From Anaerolineae bacterium (GTDB taxonomy: Bacteria > Chloroflexota > Anaerolineae > 4572-78 > J111), in contig JAHDWA010000019.1 in NCBI GenBank assembly GCA_023382535.1, forward strand, positions 76,541-140,540: a stretch of DNA of 64,000 nucleotides, written 5' to 3'. The translations under genes were made by a program, and so were the position numbers. The notes below the pieces were generated by a model. The model saw nothing but the letters and a program-made list of their open reading frames with translations. It was not told where the DNA came from and did no database searches. Below are positions 36,847-45,617 of this stretch, one piece after another (positions within the stretch are counted from its first letter, which is position 1; every line of letters starts with the position of its first letter).

Positions 36847-39800
36847 TTATATACTTCCTATCACCGCCACCCCCACCAACTCCAAATCCGGCACCAGCGT
36901 CCTCCGACGATCCAGCGCGCTCAAATCCTTGTGTCGGCGATCCAGGAGCTCGCGGAGCTTGGCCTGACGAATGTTCTCGATGGCAATTTGGGAGACGGCG
37001 ATTTCCTGCTGCTGGTAGTAGCGCTGGATCTTCTCCTGCTGCTGGGCCAGTTTTTCGGCATGGATAAGTTGGGTTTCGGTAAAGAGGTTGGCGGCTTGAG
37101 CCTCAGCCAAGGTGGTTAAGGGTTCAATATTCGCGAAGCGAGTTGAATGTTGAATAAAGGCAGTCTCGACTTGATCAGGGGTGAGGTTGAGTAGAACTTG
37201 GGCCAGGCGAGGTTGACTCTGGCCAGTTGAGTCAAATACCACCGAGATGAGTTCTTGCCGGTTGACGTCGTCGTGGTTGGTCATGCGCAGACGGTAGATG
37301 GCCCAGGTGAACGGGCCGGTGGGAAGACCTGACAGGTTTCCCAAACCTGTCAGGTCTTTGAGACGAAGTTGAGCCGCCGCCTGACTACGATCGTCGGCCA
37401 GGTGGGTTAGAATAGTCTGGACGGCGGGGTGGTTGAGGTGCAGGTAGGTCAGGCCATCGTCAGCGACGGCCTGCTCCCGGTCGAAGACGACGTTGGAATA
37501 GCGAGTTTTGCCATCATCTGTCCTCTGAACAGGAGGCAGGTCAAAGTAATAAACGCCGGGCCGGCGGCTGTATTCGTTGAGACTCTCGCCATGAGCAGCC
37601 AGGTAGCCGCCCAACATCGCCTTGACCTGCGCCTGGGAGATCTCGATCAGCCGTTGGCGATACTGCTCGACCTCGGCTTGGGTTTGGGGTAAGAGCAGTT
37701 CATCCTGTTCCAAAATCTCCCGGGCGCGTTGATAAATCTGCTGGGCCAGCCGCTCCAAATCGGCGGCTTCGGCCCGGCGCTTGAGTAAGGCGTCCATGTA
37801 AAGCCGGTCGAAGTGAAACTCGTCCTGCAAGGTGGAGAGAATGTCGGCCAGCTTGTCGTCGCCGTACTGCTGGCGGATAAGATCGAGCTTGGTTTCCAAC
37901 ACTTCGCGCACCCGCTGCTCGACTGTGTCCTGGATGAGCAGGTTCAGCACTACCACATCCCGGCTCTGGCCAATGCGATCCAGGCGGCCAATGCGCTGCT
38001 CCAGCTTCATGGGGTTCCAGGGGAGGTCGTAATTGACCATGACATGGCAAAATTGAAGGTTGATACCCTCGCCGCCGGCGTCAGTAGAGACGAGGAATTG
38101 AGCCTCGTCGGCAAAGGACTGCCGGGCGGCAATCCGTTCCTCGAGTTTTTGCCTGCCGTTGATAGTTTCCACTTGGTAACCCATGTTGGTCAAGGTTTGG
38201 GTAATGGCCTGCTGGGTGGCCACAAACTCGGTGAAGATGAGGAATTTGGTCTGGGGATTGCCCTCGCGGCGGCAAACTTCGTCAATAATATTGAGCAGGG
38301 CGACCAGCTTGGCGTCAGAGCCGCCCTTGGCCTGTCGAGCCAGGTCGAGCAGCCGTTCGAGAAGCGCGATTTCGCGCTGCAACTCAACCTCGTTGACCAC
38401 ACCCGGCGCCCTCAAGAGATCGTCGAGCACGACCTGGGCATCGTCGTCGGCAGCCGCTTCTTCGTCGAAGGTGAGCTTAGAAAGGGGAGAGTCATCCCCA
38501 TTCCTCAACTTCCCCGCTTCGCGTTCCCGATCCAGTGAGGCTTGCACTGCCAGCAACTTATCCAATCGTTTGCTGAGGGAGTCGAAAATAGCGGCGGTAC
38601 TGCTGGTAACCATGCGTTGAAAGAGCAGCATGAGGAAGCCAAAGGCCCGGTCGCCCCGACCCATGGCCCGATTGTAATTGTCGCGGACATAGTCGGTGAC
38701 TTCGTCGTACAGTTGCCGTTCCAGGGCATGCTCCAATCCGGAGCGGTCCACCGGGTAAATGTCGGTCAGGCGCTGCTTGAATAAACGGCGGCCTTGAGCA
38801 TCCACGACGGCTCGTTTACGGGTGCGCCAGACGATGCTACTGATCCGATCCGGACGCAGGTCGGTCACTTCGTTGAAACCATAGGGGTCCACCAGGTTGA
38901 GTAGGTGCAAAAAGCGGGCCGGATCGCCCTGGTGGGGGGTGGCGCTCAGCAATAAAAAGATGGGCACGGCCTGGGCTAACCCTTCGCCGACCTGATAGCG
39001 AGCGGTTTCGCTGCCGTCGGCCTGCTTGCTGAGCTTATGGGCTTCGTCAAAGATGGCCATATCCCAGCCGGCCTCGACGATGTCTCGAAAGACACGCCGG
39101 TTGTGCTTGTCGCGGCGCTGCCGTTCGCGCTCCGATAACTCGGGCCGAAGACGCTGCGGCTTTACAAAATCGAGGCTGGTAATGACTTGGTCGTGCAGGG
39201 TCCACAAGTTGGTTTCCTGGCCGTGAATTTGGCGCAGAGTCGTGATCATGGTCCGGTCGTAGACGATAAAGTTTTCGCCAAACTTCTGAGCTAACTCGTC
39301 ACGCCATTGCGGGGTTAGACCGGCGGGGGTGATGATGATGACGCGACGAGCCTGGCCGCGCAGTTTCAACTCCTCATAGACCATAGCCGCTTCGATGGTT
39401 TTACCCAGGCCCACTTCGTCGGCCAACAGGGCGCGGGGGCGAAGCTGGTTGAGGACAAAATCTACTGCCAGCACCTGGTGGGGCAGTGGAGTGACCCGGA
39501 AGTTGGCTGCTGAAAGAACGCCTGATTGAGTGAGCATGGCTCGTAGCTGGAGGGCAGCCAGCCGGGCGACGAAGAGAGAGGCGGGTATGGTCTGACCTCC
39601 ACTCAGGGTTGCCAGTGGGTCGGCTAGTGGACGGAGATCAGACAAGGGGATACGTTGCACTGGGCCATTAGGCTGAATGAAGATATCGGCGTAAGTCTGA
39701 CCAAAGAGAGTGGCCAGGCCGATGACCCGACCGGTTTGACCGGTATTAATTGCCGCAAAGTCGCCGATCTTAAGTTCGGGTGAGGGTTTTTTATGATTCC

Positions 39801-40422
39801 TATTCGTTCCGTTTGGCTCAACTAATCTATCCTGTTGGTAAATGTCCAGAGAATCGGCTAAACTTGTTTGTAATTTTTCAATCCTGGTCTCAATATTCCT
39901 TAAACCATCCACTATTTCATTCAGGTCGATCAGGGGGCGTTCTCGGTAGATGATTTGAAAATCCAGAACACCTAATTCCAATATAAAAGGAGCATTTGCT
40001 TCATAGGCTACAATGAATCGGTCAAGCGCTTCAGCCGGTAAGGCAAAATGAACGTAGATGCTGTTGCTTGGATACGCTTGTAAGATACTTACCTGATTGG
40101 GTGGAACGTTGAGTTGGGCTGCCAGTAGCGCAATTGTTTCCTGGCGTTTCTCCACATTAAAGCCCGGTAATTCCCCTGCAATCAGAAGTTTGATTTCTGC
40201 TTCCGGCTGAATGGATACCATTTCTGCCTGGGACAAGCGAGTATATTCATGCCGCAACCGGTCTAGCTCTAGCTCGATATCCTCGATTTCTATCAAGATG
40301 CTCGGATCAACTGATCGGCCATAAAGCGCCTTCTGCTCTTTGAGCTTTTGCAAACGGCGACCATGGTTGAGGATAAGTTTTTCAATATCATCTTTACTTG
40401 GCATGCCAAGGAAGCTATTCAA
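36847..40422 (-). CDS. brxHII: BrxHII, SNF2-type BREX helicase with extra adaptor N-terminus
   Basis: 1191 residues. Residues 9-60 carry the coiled-coil adaptor (RRLQKLKEQKALYG, IEIEDIELELDRL) and about 75-160 a second small domain (LLIAGELPGFN, LNVPPNQVSILQAYPSNSIYVHFALP) typical of effector-associated proteins; neither is expected in ordinary BrxHII. The helicase core has ADEVGLGKTIEA (335-345), DEAH, LLSATPHQGD and QRIGRLDRIGQ, the SNF2/DrmD-like set. It is the DNA-translocating motor of type 3 BREX; a DISARM DrmD origin is the alternative, but the neighbours are BREX. A TTG start at 40422 sits 6 bases after GGAGG; ATG at 40404 is possible. A palindromic repeat is translated near residue 1025. 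Confidence 0.87.
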   Translation of the reverse strand: MNSFLGMPSKDDIEKLILNHGRRLQKLKEQKALYGRSVDPSILIEIEDIELELDRLRHEYTRLSQAEMVSIQPEAEIKLLIAGELPGFNVEKRQETIALLAAQLNVPPNQVSILQAYPSNSIYVHFALPAEALDRFIVAYEANAPFILELGVLDFQIIYRERPLIDLNEIVDGLRNIETRIEKLQTSLADSLDIYQQDRLVEPNGTNRNHKKPSPELKIGDFAAINTGQTGRVIGLATLFGQTYADIFIQPNGPVQRIPLSDLRPLADPLATLSGGQTIPASLFVARLAALQLRAMLTQSGVLSAANFRVTPLPHQVLAVDFVLNQLRPRALLADEVGLGKTIEAAMVYEELKLRGQARRVIIITPAGLTPQWRDELAQKFGENFIVYDRTMITTLRQIHGQETNLWTLHDQVITSLDFVKPQRLRPELSERERQRRDKHNRRVFRDIVEAGWDMAIFDEAHKLSKQADGSETARYQVGEGLAQAVPIFLLLSATPHQGDPARFLHLLNLVDPYGFNEVTDLRPDRISSIVWRTRKRAVVDAQGRRLFKQRLTDIYPVDRSGLEHALERQLYDEVTDYVRDNYNRAMGRGDRAFGFLMLLFQRMVTSSTAAIFDSLSKRLDKLLAVQASLDREREAGKLRNGDDSPLSKLTFDEEAAADDDAQVVLDDLLRAPGVVNEVELQREIALLERLLDLARQAKGGSDAKLVALLNIIDEVCRREGNPQTKFLIFTEFVATQQAITQTLTNMGYQVETINGRQKLEERIAARQSFADEAQFLVSTDAGGEGINLQFCHVMVNYDLPWNPMKLEQRIGRLDRIGQSRDVVVLNLLIQDTVEQRVREVLETKLDLIRQQYGDDKLADILSTLQDEFHFDRLYMDALLKRRAEAADLERLAQQIYQRAREILEQDELLLPQTQAEVEQYRQRLIEISQAQVKAMLGGYLAAHGESLNEYSRRPGVYYFDLPPVQRTDDGKTRYSNVVFDREQAVADDGLTYLHLNHPAVQTILTHLADDRSQAAAQLRLKDLTGLGNLSGLPTGPFTWAIYRLRMTNHDDVNRQELISVVFDSTGQSQPRLAQVLLNLTPDQVETAFIQHSTRFANIEPLTTLAEAQAANLFTETQLIHAEKLAQQQEKIQRYYQQQEIAVSQIAIENIRQAKLRELLDRRHKDLSALDRRRTLVPDLELVGVAVIGSI
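37324..37358. repeat. Perfect 16-bp palindrome inserted in the brxHII coding sequence
   Basis: Arms 37324-37339 and 37343-37358 are perfectly complementary around CCC; the core is GACCTGACAGGTTT. It is translated in frame as KDLTGLGNLSGLP within the C-terminal region of the helicase. I recognise the CCTGACAGGTTT palindrome as a short element scattered in several environmental bacterial genomes (from memory, not verified). It has the look of a small mobile palindrome that kept the frame open. Confidence 0.8.
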
Positions 40423-43400
40423 TCTTTGCCTCCGCTTGTACTTGCGCCAGCATCTCTTCTAAAGCGGTAATAGCTTTCTTGCGCCAGAAATGCTCGTACT
40501 TCAACTCTTTTTGCTCGATCATGTACCGATCTCTCTGCTGGACTCGTTTCAGTAGGGCCAAACTTGCCTCGGTTTCACCCCTTAGCCAGTGAATAACAGC
40601 CTGTGTAAGCCGGTAGATATTTCGCGTGTAAGGGTTAGCTTTTTTGAAAGCCTGTTCGCTCAGATTTTTGGCTTGCGCAAAATCTTCTTCTTCCAGGTAA
40701 AAATGAGCCAGGGCCAAGAGATTAAAGCCATTTTCCTCTTGCTCGATGGCTTGCCGGAAGCTATGATACGCCGCTTCCATCTTGCCTAATTGCCACATAG
40801 CCTGGCCATACAAATGTTTCAGCGAACTTTCCTGAGGGAATTGGCTTAAATAGCGATCCAGAACAGGCACAGCCCTAGTTGGATCCAGATGTACTAGGGC
40901 ATGGGCATACTCTCTGGCCATAGAGCTATTTTCCGCCACTGAAGTACCTATAAGGAATGGTATGAGATCTTTTACTTGGAGATGGCTGATGGCTATAGCC
41001 AATGGTGATCTATCAACCTGATCAATCCTGTCAAATTGAGTAATCATCAGGACACGATTAACGTTAGTGTTGCCCAGTTTCCCTAATGCATTCAGAGCAA
41101 TTTCACCGATAAAAGGATATTCATCACCAAGAACAGCCATCAAGTGTGGAATGCCGAACGGATTCTTAAGTTCTCCAAGAGCAAGGACCGAAAACTGCCG
41201 GACATCCGGGTATTCCTCATAAAGCGATGCAGCCAATAACTTGCTAACCTTCTCATCCCGCAACAACAACAAGGCGAAAGCGGCAGCACCACGACTGTCT
41301 CTATCGTCGCTGTTTAAACCATTGATTAGGGATTGGAAAGCCACAGGGTGGTATCCGATGATACTAAGCGCAGTCGCCGCAGCAGTCTGGATCTTCTCAT
41401 CCTTATCACCTTGAGCTTTGAGTAAGCGCTCGATCACGAAAGATTCTTCGGAAAAAGACCGCAAAGCCTGAGCAGCTATCCGACGAACCGTTCCATTCTC
41501 ATCTTCGAGAGCTGCCTGGATCAAAGGCTCGGCGGCAGAAGGATCCTCTAAGAAACCCAATGACTGGGCAGACATCCAACGTACAACCTGATTAGTATCT
41601 TCTTTAAGCAGAGAGATGAAGGATGGCGCGATTCCAGGAGTTTTCAATCTTCTCAAAGCGGTTACGGCAGACCAGCGTACCCGGCTGGTATCATCTTCGA
41701 GAGCCGCAAATAACGGTTGAGCTGCACTAGCAATCTCTAGCTTTCCCAGAGCTTCGGCAGCTTTGACGCGCGCTAGATCATAATCATCGCCAAGCGTCCG
41801 AATGAGGTGGTTTAACGTCGATGAATCGCGAAGATTACCAAAGGCTTCGACCACTGCCGTCCGCACCACGCCCTCTTTGTCATTGAGCGCTGCAATCAAG
41901 GCTTCAGTGGCTGTCGTAGCGCCAAGTTGGCCCAGAGCTTTGGCTGCAAGGTTTCTCACCTCTGTGGCTTCATCTTGAAGCATAGGAATGAGCGGCTGAA
42001 TCGCAGCCGGATCACCTAACGGTCCCAGGACACTAACCGCCTTTTGACGAACCCGGTGGTCTGGATGGCCTAACGCCTGGATGAGCAAGGCGGTAGTTTC
42101 GGGAGCGACAATCTGGCCCAAGGTAGTCAGGGCCTTTTGGTGGACCGGAAGCGATAACAAAGTAGGTTGGCTTAGTAATTTGACCAGGCTGGGATGGGCG
42201 CGTTCAAATCGTCCGGCCCGGAGGTCAAATAAAGCGGCGTTGACCACCACAACCGGCCAGGAGCTGTTGAGTAAATTGCCAATAGGGTCAGCCTGATCGG
42301 GAGGTACCCCGGCTTCAGCCAGGGTGCGCAAAGCCAGCCGAGCAAGTTCGAGACACGATTGACTGAAGTCGGTTGTCGCTGCGAGGGTGTCTAACGCCTG
42401 CAGACCGGTTTGGCAGAATAACTGGACGGCTGTCTGGTAGGTTTGAGTGCGCTCCTCTAAAATAGCGACCTTGAGTTCACTGCGTGGAAGGGCGATTTTA
42501 TCGCAAGCTTCAGGTGGGTGTTGAGCCAAAGCCAGGGCCAGACAAGCGTGATAACACATGTCTGGTGTATCAGATTTTGATAGGTGGGCCAAAAGAGGGG
42601 CTAACCGTTCGACTTCTTTCAAAAATAACAACCGTTGGCTGGCCCCCTGAGCGGCTTCGTCGTGACATTCATAAGCCAGGTACTGCAGGAGAGGAATTGT
42701 ATCTTCAACCTGCCCAGCCTCCAGCAGCGCTTCGCATGCTTGCAAGCGATAAGAATAGCCGGGGCGCAGCGCCAACCAACGCGCTGCATTCACTCCAACC
42801 GTAGTATATCCGTGTTCAAGCAGCGCCTCCACCACCGGCCAGAGCCGAAGCTCAATTTTGGCAATCGTTCGGGGTGGATAAAGGGCCAGGAGGTGCAGCG
42901 CGGCCGGGAGAGCAACACTAATATCACCGATTTTGAAAAGCGCTATAATCGCTTGTGCAGCGCTGTCATCATCGCCGATCCAGGCGGTATCGCGCAGTAA
43001 TTGCCAGGCCGGCATGGCTGTTCCATCGGCCTCTAATAATGCCCGAGTAGCTCTGGGCGACTGCTCCGGTTCAGTTTCAATCAAGTGTTGCAAAGCGGTT
43101 ATAGCCTCAGCCCGGTAGTCACTTTCCAGCAGCCGGATAGCGGCCAGACAGCGAGCTTCTGCCGGCGTTTCAGGGTTAAGCAGGGCGACCAGGCCGGCAT
43201 AATCCGGGGGAGAGGGCAACAATGCGGCAAGTAAACGCAGATTGGCTGCATCATTTTCATCCCTGGCATTCCCCAATAAGTTGGTTATGGCGACCTCCAA
43301 CTGTTTATCGCCCAATGTCTGGTGAGCAACAGCAGCTTCGACAGGTCCCAAAATAAATTCGGCCAGGTTAAGGTCAGGCTTGAGGTAAAAGGGCTGATTT

Positions 43401-45604
43401 TTGTCGGTATATAACTGGCCCAGGTAGTCAGCCGCTTGATCGGGCCAGCCTTCGAAACGCAAGCGCTGCACTTTGTCTCTTCTCACATCCTGTTCATAGC
43501 GATCGCTGTCTAAGGGCCATAAATAGGGTTTAGCCGCAGTTTGATCATCTAAATGGAGCAGGGCCTGAGCAATGTTGTAACGCACTTTAGGCGCAAGCTT
43601 GTTGATGTCCTCGGTTTTATTCAACGTCGTTTTGAGCAGTGCCCTGGCATTCTCTCGATAGCGAGTTGACGCCAGACGGCGATAGCGGTCAACGGCCGCC
43701 TCACGGACCTGGGGGGCTTGGTGTTGAAGCAAGTAAGCCAGCTTAGTCAGGATGTCTTCTCGAAGCGTCGGGTTTAACTGGACGTCATCAGCCAGAATAT
43801 CGGCCGCTAACAAAGTATTGCGCTGCAACTGTTCTTCAAAGGGGCTGGCATACTCTAAAATCTGGCCGATGAATGAGCTGAGATGGGTCGGACTGACCAG
43901 AGAGAGATACCCGGCCAGGAGCAAAAAAGGCTCGTGCCAGATGGCCTGATGGATATAATCGCCAATTGTAAACTTGTTACCCAGTATCTCTTGAGCCAAG
44001 TGCAGCGCGGCCAGATATTCACCAAAAGTCTGGTGTAAGAAGCCATACACCGGCTGACTGTTGGCATCCAACCCACGCTCCAGGAAAAGGCCGCTCTGCT
44101 CCCCTAAAGCTTTCAGTAAATCACGTCCCAATCGTCGTGCTTCCCGCAGATCACAGCCTTGTTGTTCGGCAATACCGGCGTGAAACCTGGGCAGAAGGTC
44201 GTCGTGAGCAATTACCCCACCCACATTGCTCGATAGAATATAGTGGGCAATCGGGGCTAAAATTGCTTTAATCTCGTAGGCATCGAGATTGATGCCCTCG
44301 CGGTGAGTGGTCCAGTATTCGATCAGAGTATCGGTTGCATTTTGGTAGATTTCAACCCGGCGGCTGGGTAGCTTGACCCCACGCCAATGCATCAAAACCA
44401 TAATAGTGAGCAGGAGTGGGTTAGCCGCCAGTCGCCCAATTTGGGGTTTGGTTTGAAGCGCCTGGATCAAGTCATCCGCATCCGTATGAATCGTGTGGCT
44501 ACTGATCTCGGTTTTAAGCGCCTCGTGCCAAAGCAGGACAAAACGGGTCTTATCTTCGGGTCCAAGCTCCTTGAGCGTGGCATGTTTGAATTCACGAGTC
44601 AGGGGGGAGCGATCATAACCGACGATGCGACTGGTGACTAGGAAGCGATTTAGATTGTAACTGGCTACCGTTGTTTGAATCCGTTCCGTCACCCGAATAC
44701 GAAGGCTGGGATCAGATACTTCGTCCAGGCCGTCCAAAATTATCAGACATTGACCTGCTTGAATCGCCCAACGCAAGTAGCGGCCAAATTCAGGTTTGGG
44801 CGTAAGTTCTTGCTCGATATATTCGATCAAGTGCAGCGTACTATCCCGTTCAAAGGCTTTGGCATAATTAGCCAGGCGAACAAGAACAGGAGTGAGGCCA
44901 ACCGTGCTTTGACCGATGTGAATGCTATCATCTGCGGCCAATGCATAAGTAATGTAACGGGTAATGGTCGTTTTGCCGGTGCCGGGATCGCCCAGCAGAA
45001 CGGCCCGAGAGCTTTCCAGCAGTTCGGCCAGGGTCAAAGGACGTTGAGCCGCCTGGCGTGCAGCCAGGCGGGCCGAACGTTTTTCCATGTCAAGGCTACG
45101 GTGTTGTCGATCCAACTCTCCTGTTGTCCCCACCGTAGCCTGCCGGAGCAGGTCTTCCTCGGCGTATTCGGCCAGGGCCGGGCGGCCTTCGATAGCCTGG
45201 AGGGGCAAAAAAACCTTGGCCAGGGGCAGGCTGACATCCCGGCCGCTGACCCGGGGGGAAAAGCCACGAATGACGTGATCTTTGTACTCCAAGACCAGGT
45301 AATCAAAATAAGCTTGCCGGATCGCACTGAAGTCTTCAACGACCGCACCCGCATAAGGTTCATGAGCCTCAAACTGAGCCGGGTTTTCAGTTTTGGCCCA
45401 GGCCAGCAGGGTTTCAAGAAGCAGGTATTGTTCGGCAAACTCAATGATCTGGCCGACAATTTTGGTTTTGCCGGTCTCTTCACCGAATTGATGATAAACC
45501 GGCCTGAACCTGGCCTCATCAAAACAAAAGGTTCGTAGTTGTTCGACGTTGAAACCGTTGGTCAAGAGGGTGCGGATGTTGTGTAAGTTGTAAGAAGGTG
45601 TCAT
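40415..45604 (-). CDS. NACHT NTPase with effector-associated N-terminus, HEAT repeats and C-terminal TPRs
   Basis: The ATG at 45604, with GAGAGGAA upstream and 13 bases after the pglXI stop, gives 1729 residues; a longer frame only shadows pglXI. Residues 1-85 look like an effector-associated death-like domain (LTNGFNVEQLRTFCFDE, KTKIVGQIIEFAEQY). The NACHT module follows with LLGDPGTGKTTITRY (Walker A 205-212), ILDGLDEV and VTSRIVGYDRS. After a helical middle, about ten PBS-lyase/HEAT repeats (DPAAIQPLIPMLQDEATEVR and similar) fill about 1180-1560, and TPR-like helices end the protein. NACHT proteins with such repeats sense phage or host components and oligomerise. It ends inside the brxHII start region (8-base overlap), so it is co-translated with the BREX helicase. 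No effector domain is visible, implying a partner effector. Confidence 0.87.
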   Translation of the reverse strand: MTPSYNLHNIRTLLTNGFNVEQLRTFCFDEARFRPVYHQFGEETGKTKIVGQIIEFAEQYLLLETLLAWAKTENPAQFEAHEPYAGAVVEDFSAIRQAYFDYLVLEYKDHVIRGFSPRVSGRDVSLPLAKVFLPLQAIEGRPALAEYAEEDLLRQATVGTTGELDRQHRSLDMEKRSARLAARQAAQRPLTLAELLESSRAVLLGDPGTGKTTITRYITYALAADDSIHIGQSTVGLTPVLVRLANYAKAFERDSTLHLIEYIEQELTPKPEFGRYLRWAIQAGQCLIILDGLDEVSDPSLRIRVTERIQTTVASYNLNRFLVTSRIVGYDRSPLTREFKHATLKELGPEDKTRFVLLWHEALKTEISSHTIHTDADDLIQALQTKPQIGRLAANPLLLTIMVLMHWRGVKLPSRRVEIYQNATDTLIEYWTTHREGINLDAYEIKAILAPIAHYILSSNVGGVIAHDDLLPRFHAGIAEQQGCDLREARRLGRDLLKALGEQSGLFLERGLDANSQPVYGFLHQTFGEYLAALHLAQEILGNKFTIGDYIHQAIWHEPFLLLAGYLSLVSPTHLSSFIGQILEYASPFEEQLQRNTLLAADILADDVQLNPTLREDILTKLAYLLQHQAPQVREAAVDRYRRLASTRYRENARALLKTTLNKTEDINKLAPKVRYNIAQALLHLDDQTAAKPYLWPLDSDRYEQDVRRDKVQRLRFEGWPDQAADYLGQLYTDKNQPFYLKPDLNLAEFILGPVEAAVAHQTLGDKQLEVAITNLLGNARDENDAANLRLLAALLPSPPDYAGLVALLNPETPAEARCLAAIRLLESDYRAEAITALQHLIETEPEQSPRATRALLEADGTAMPAWQLLRDTAWIGDDDSAAQAIIALFKIGDISVALPAALHLLALYPPRTIAKIELRLWPVVEALLEHGYTTVGVNAARWLALRPGYSYRLQACEALLEAGQVEDTIPLLQYLAYECHDEAAQGASQRLLFLKEVERLAPLLAHLSKSDTPDMCYHACLALALAQHPPEACDKIALPRSELKVAILEERTQTYQTAVQLFCQTGLQALDTLAATTDFSQSCLELARLALRTLAEAGVPPDQADPIGNLLNSSWPVVVVNAALFDLRAGRFERAHPSLVKLLSQPTLLSLPVHQKALTTLGQIVAPETTALLIQALGHPDHRVRQKAVSVLGPLGDPAAIQPLIPMLQDEATEVRNLAAKALGQLGATTATEALIAALNDKEGVVRTAVVEAFGNLRDSSTLNHLIRTLGDDYDLARVKAAEALGKLEIASAAQPLFAALEDDTSRVRWSAVTALRRLKTPGIAPSFISLLKEDTNQVVRWMSAQSLGFLEDPSAAEPLIQAALEDENGTVRRIAAQALRSFSEESFVIERLLKAQGDKDEKIQTAAATALSIIGYHPVAFQSLINGLNSDDRDSRGAAAFALLLLRDEKVSKLLAASLYEEYPDVRQFSVLALGELKNPFGIPHLMAVLGDEYPFIGEIALNALGKLGNTNVNRVLMITQFDRIDQVDRSPLAIAISHLQVKDLIPFLIGTSVAENSSMAREYAHALVHLDPTRAVPVLDRYLSQFPQESSLKHLYGQAMWQLGKMEAAYHSFRQAIEQEENGFNLLALAHFYLEEEDFAQAKNLSEQAFKKANPYTRNIYRLTQAVIHWLRGETEASLALLKRVQQRDRYMIEQKELKYEHFWRKKAITALEEMLAQVQAEAKIE

Positions 45605-45617
45605 CTCACCATTCCTC

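Noticed and set aside
36847..40422. DISARM system (DrmD-like helicase)
   Set aside because: The helicase resembles DrmD, but no drmA, drmB or drmC is present and PglZ, BrxC and BrxF place it in BREX type 3.
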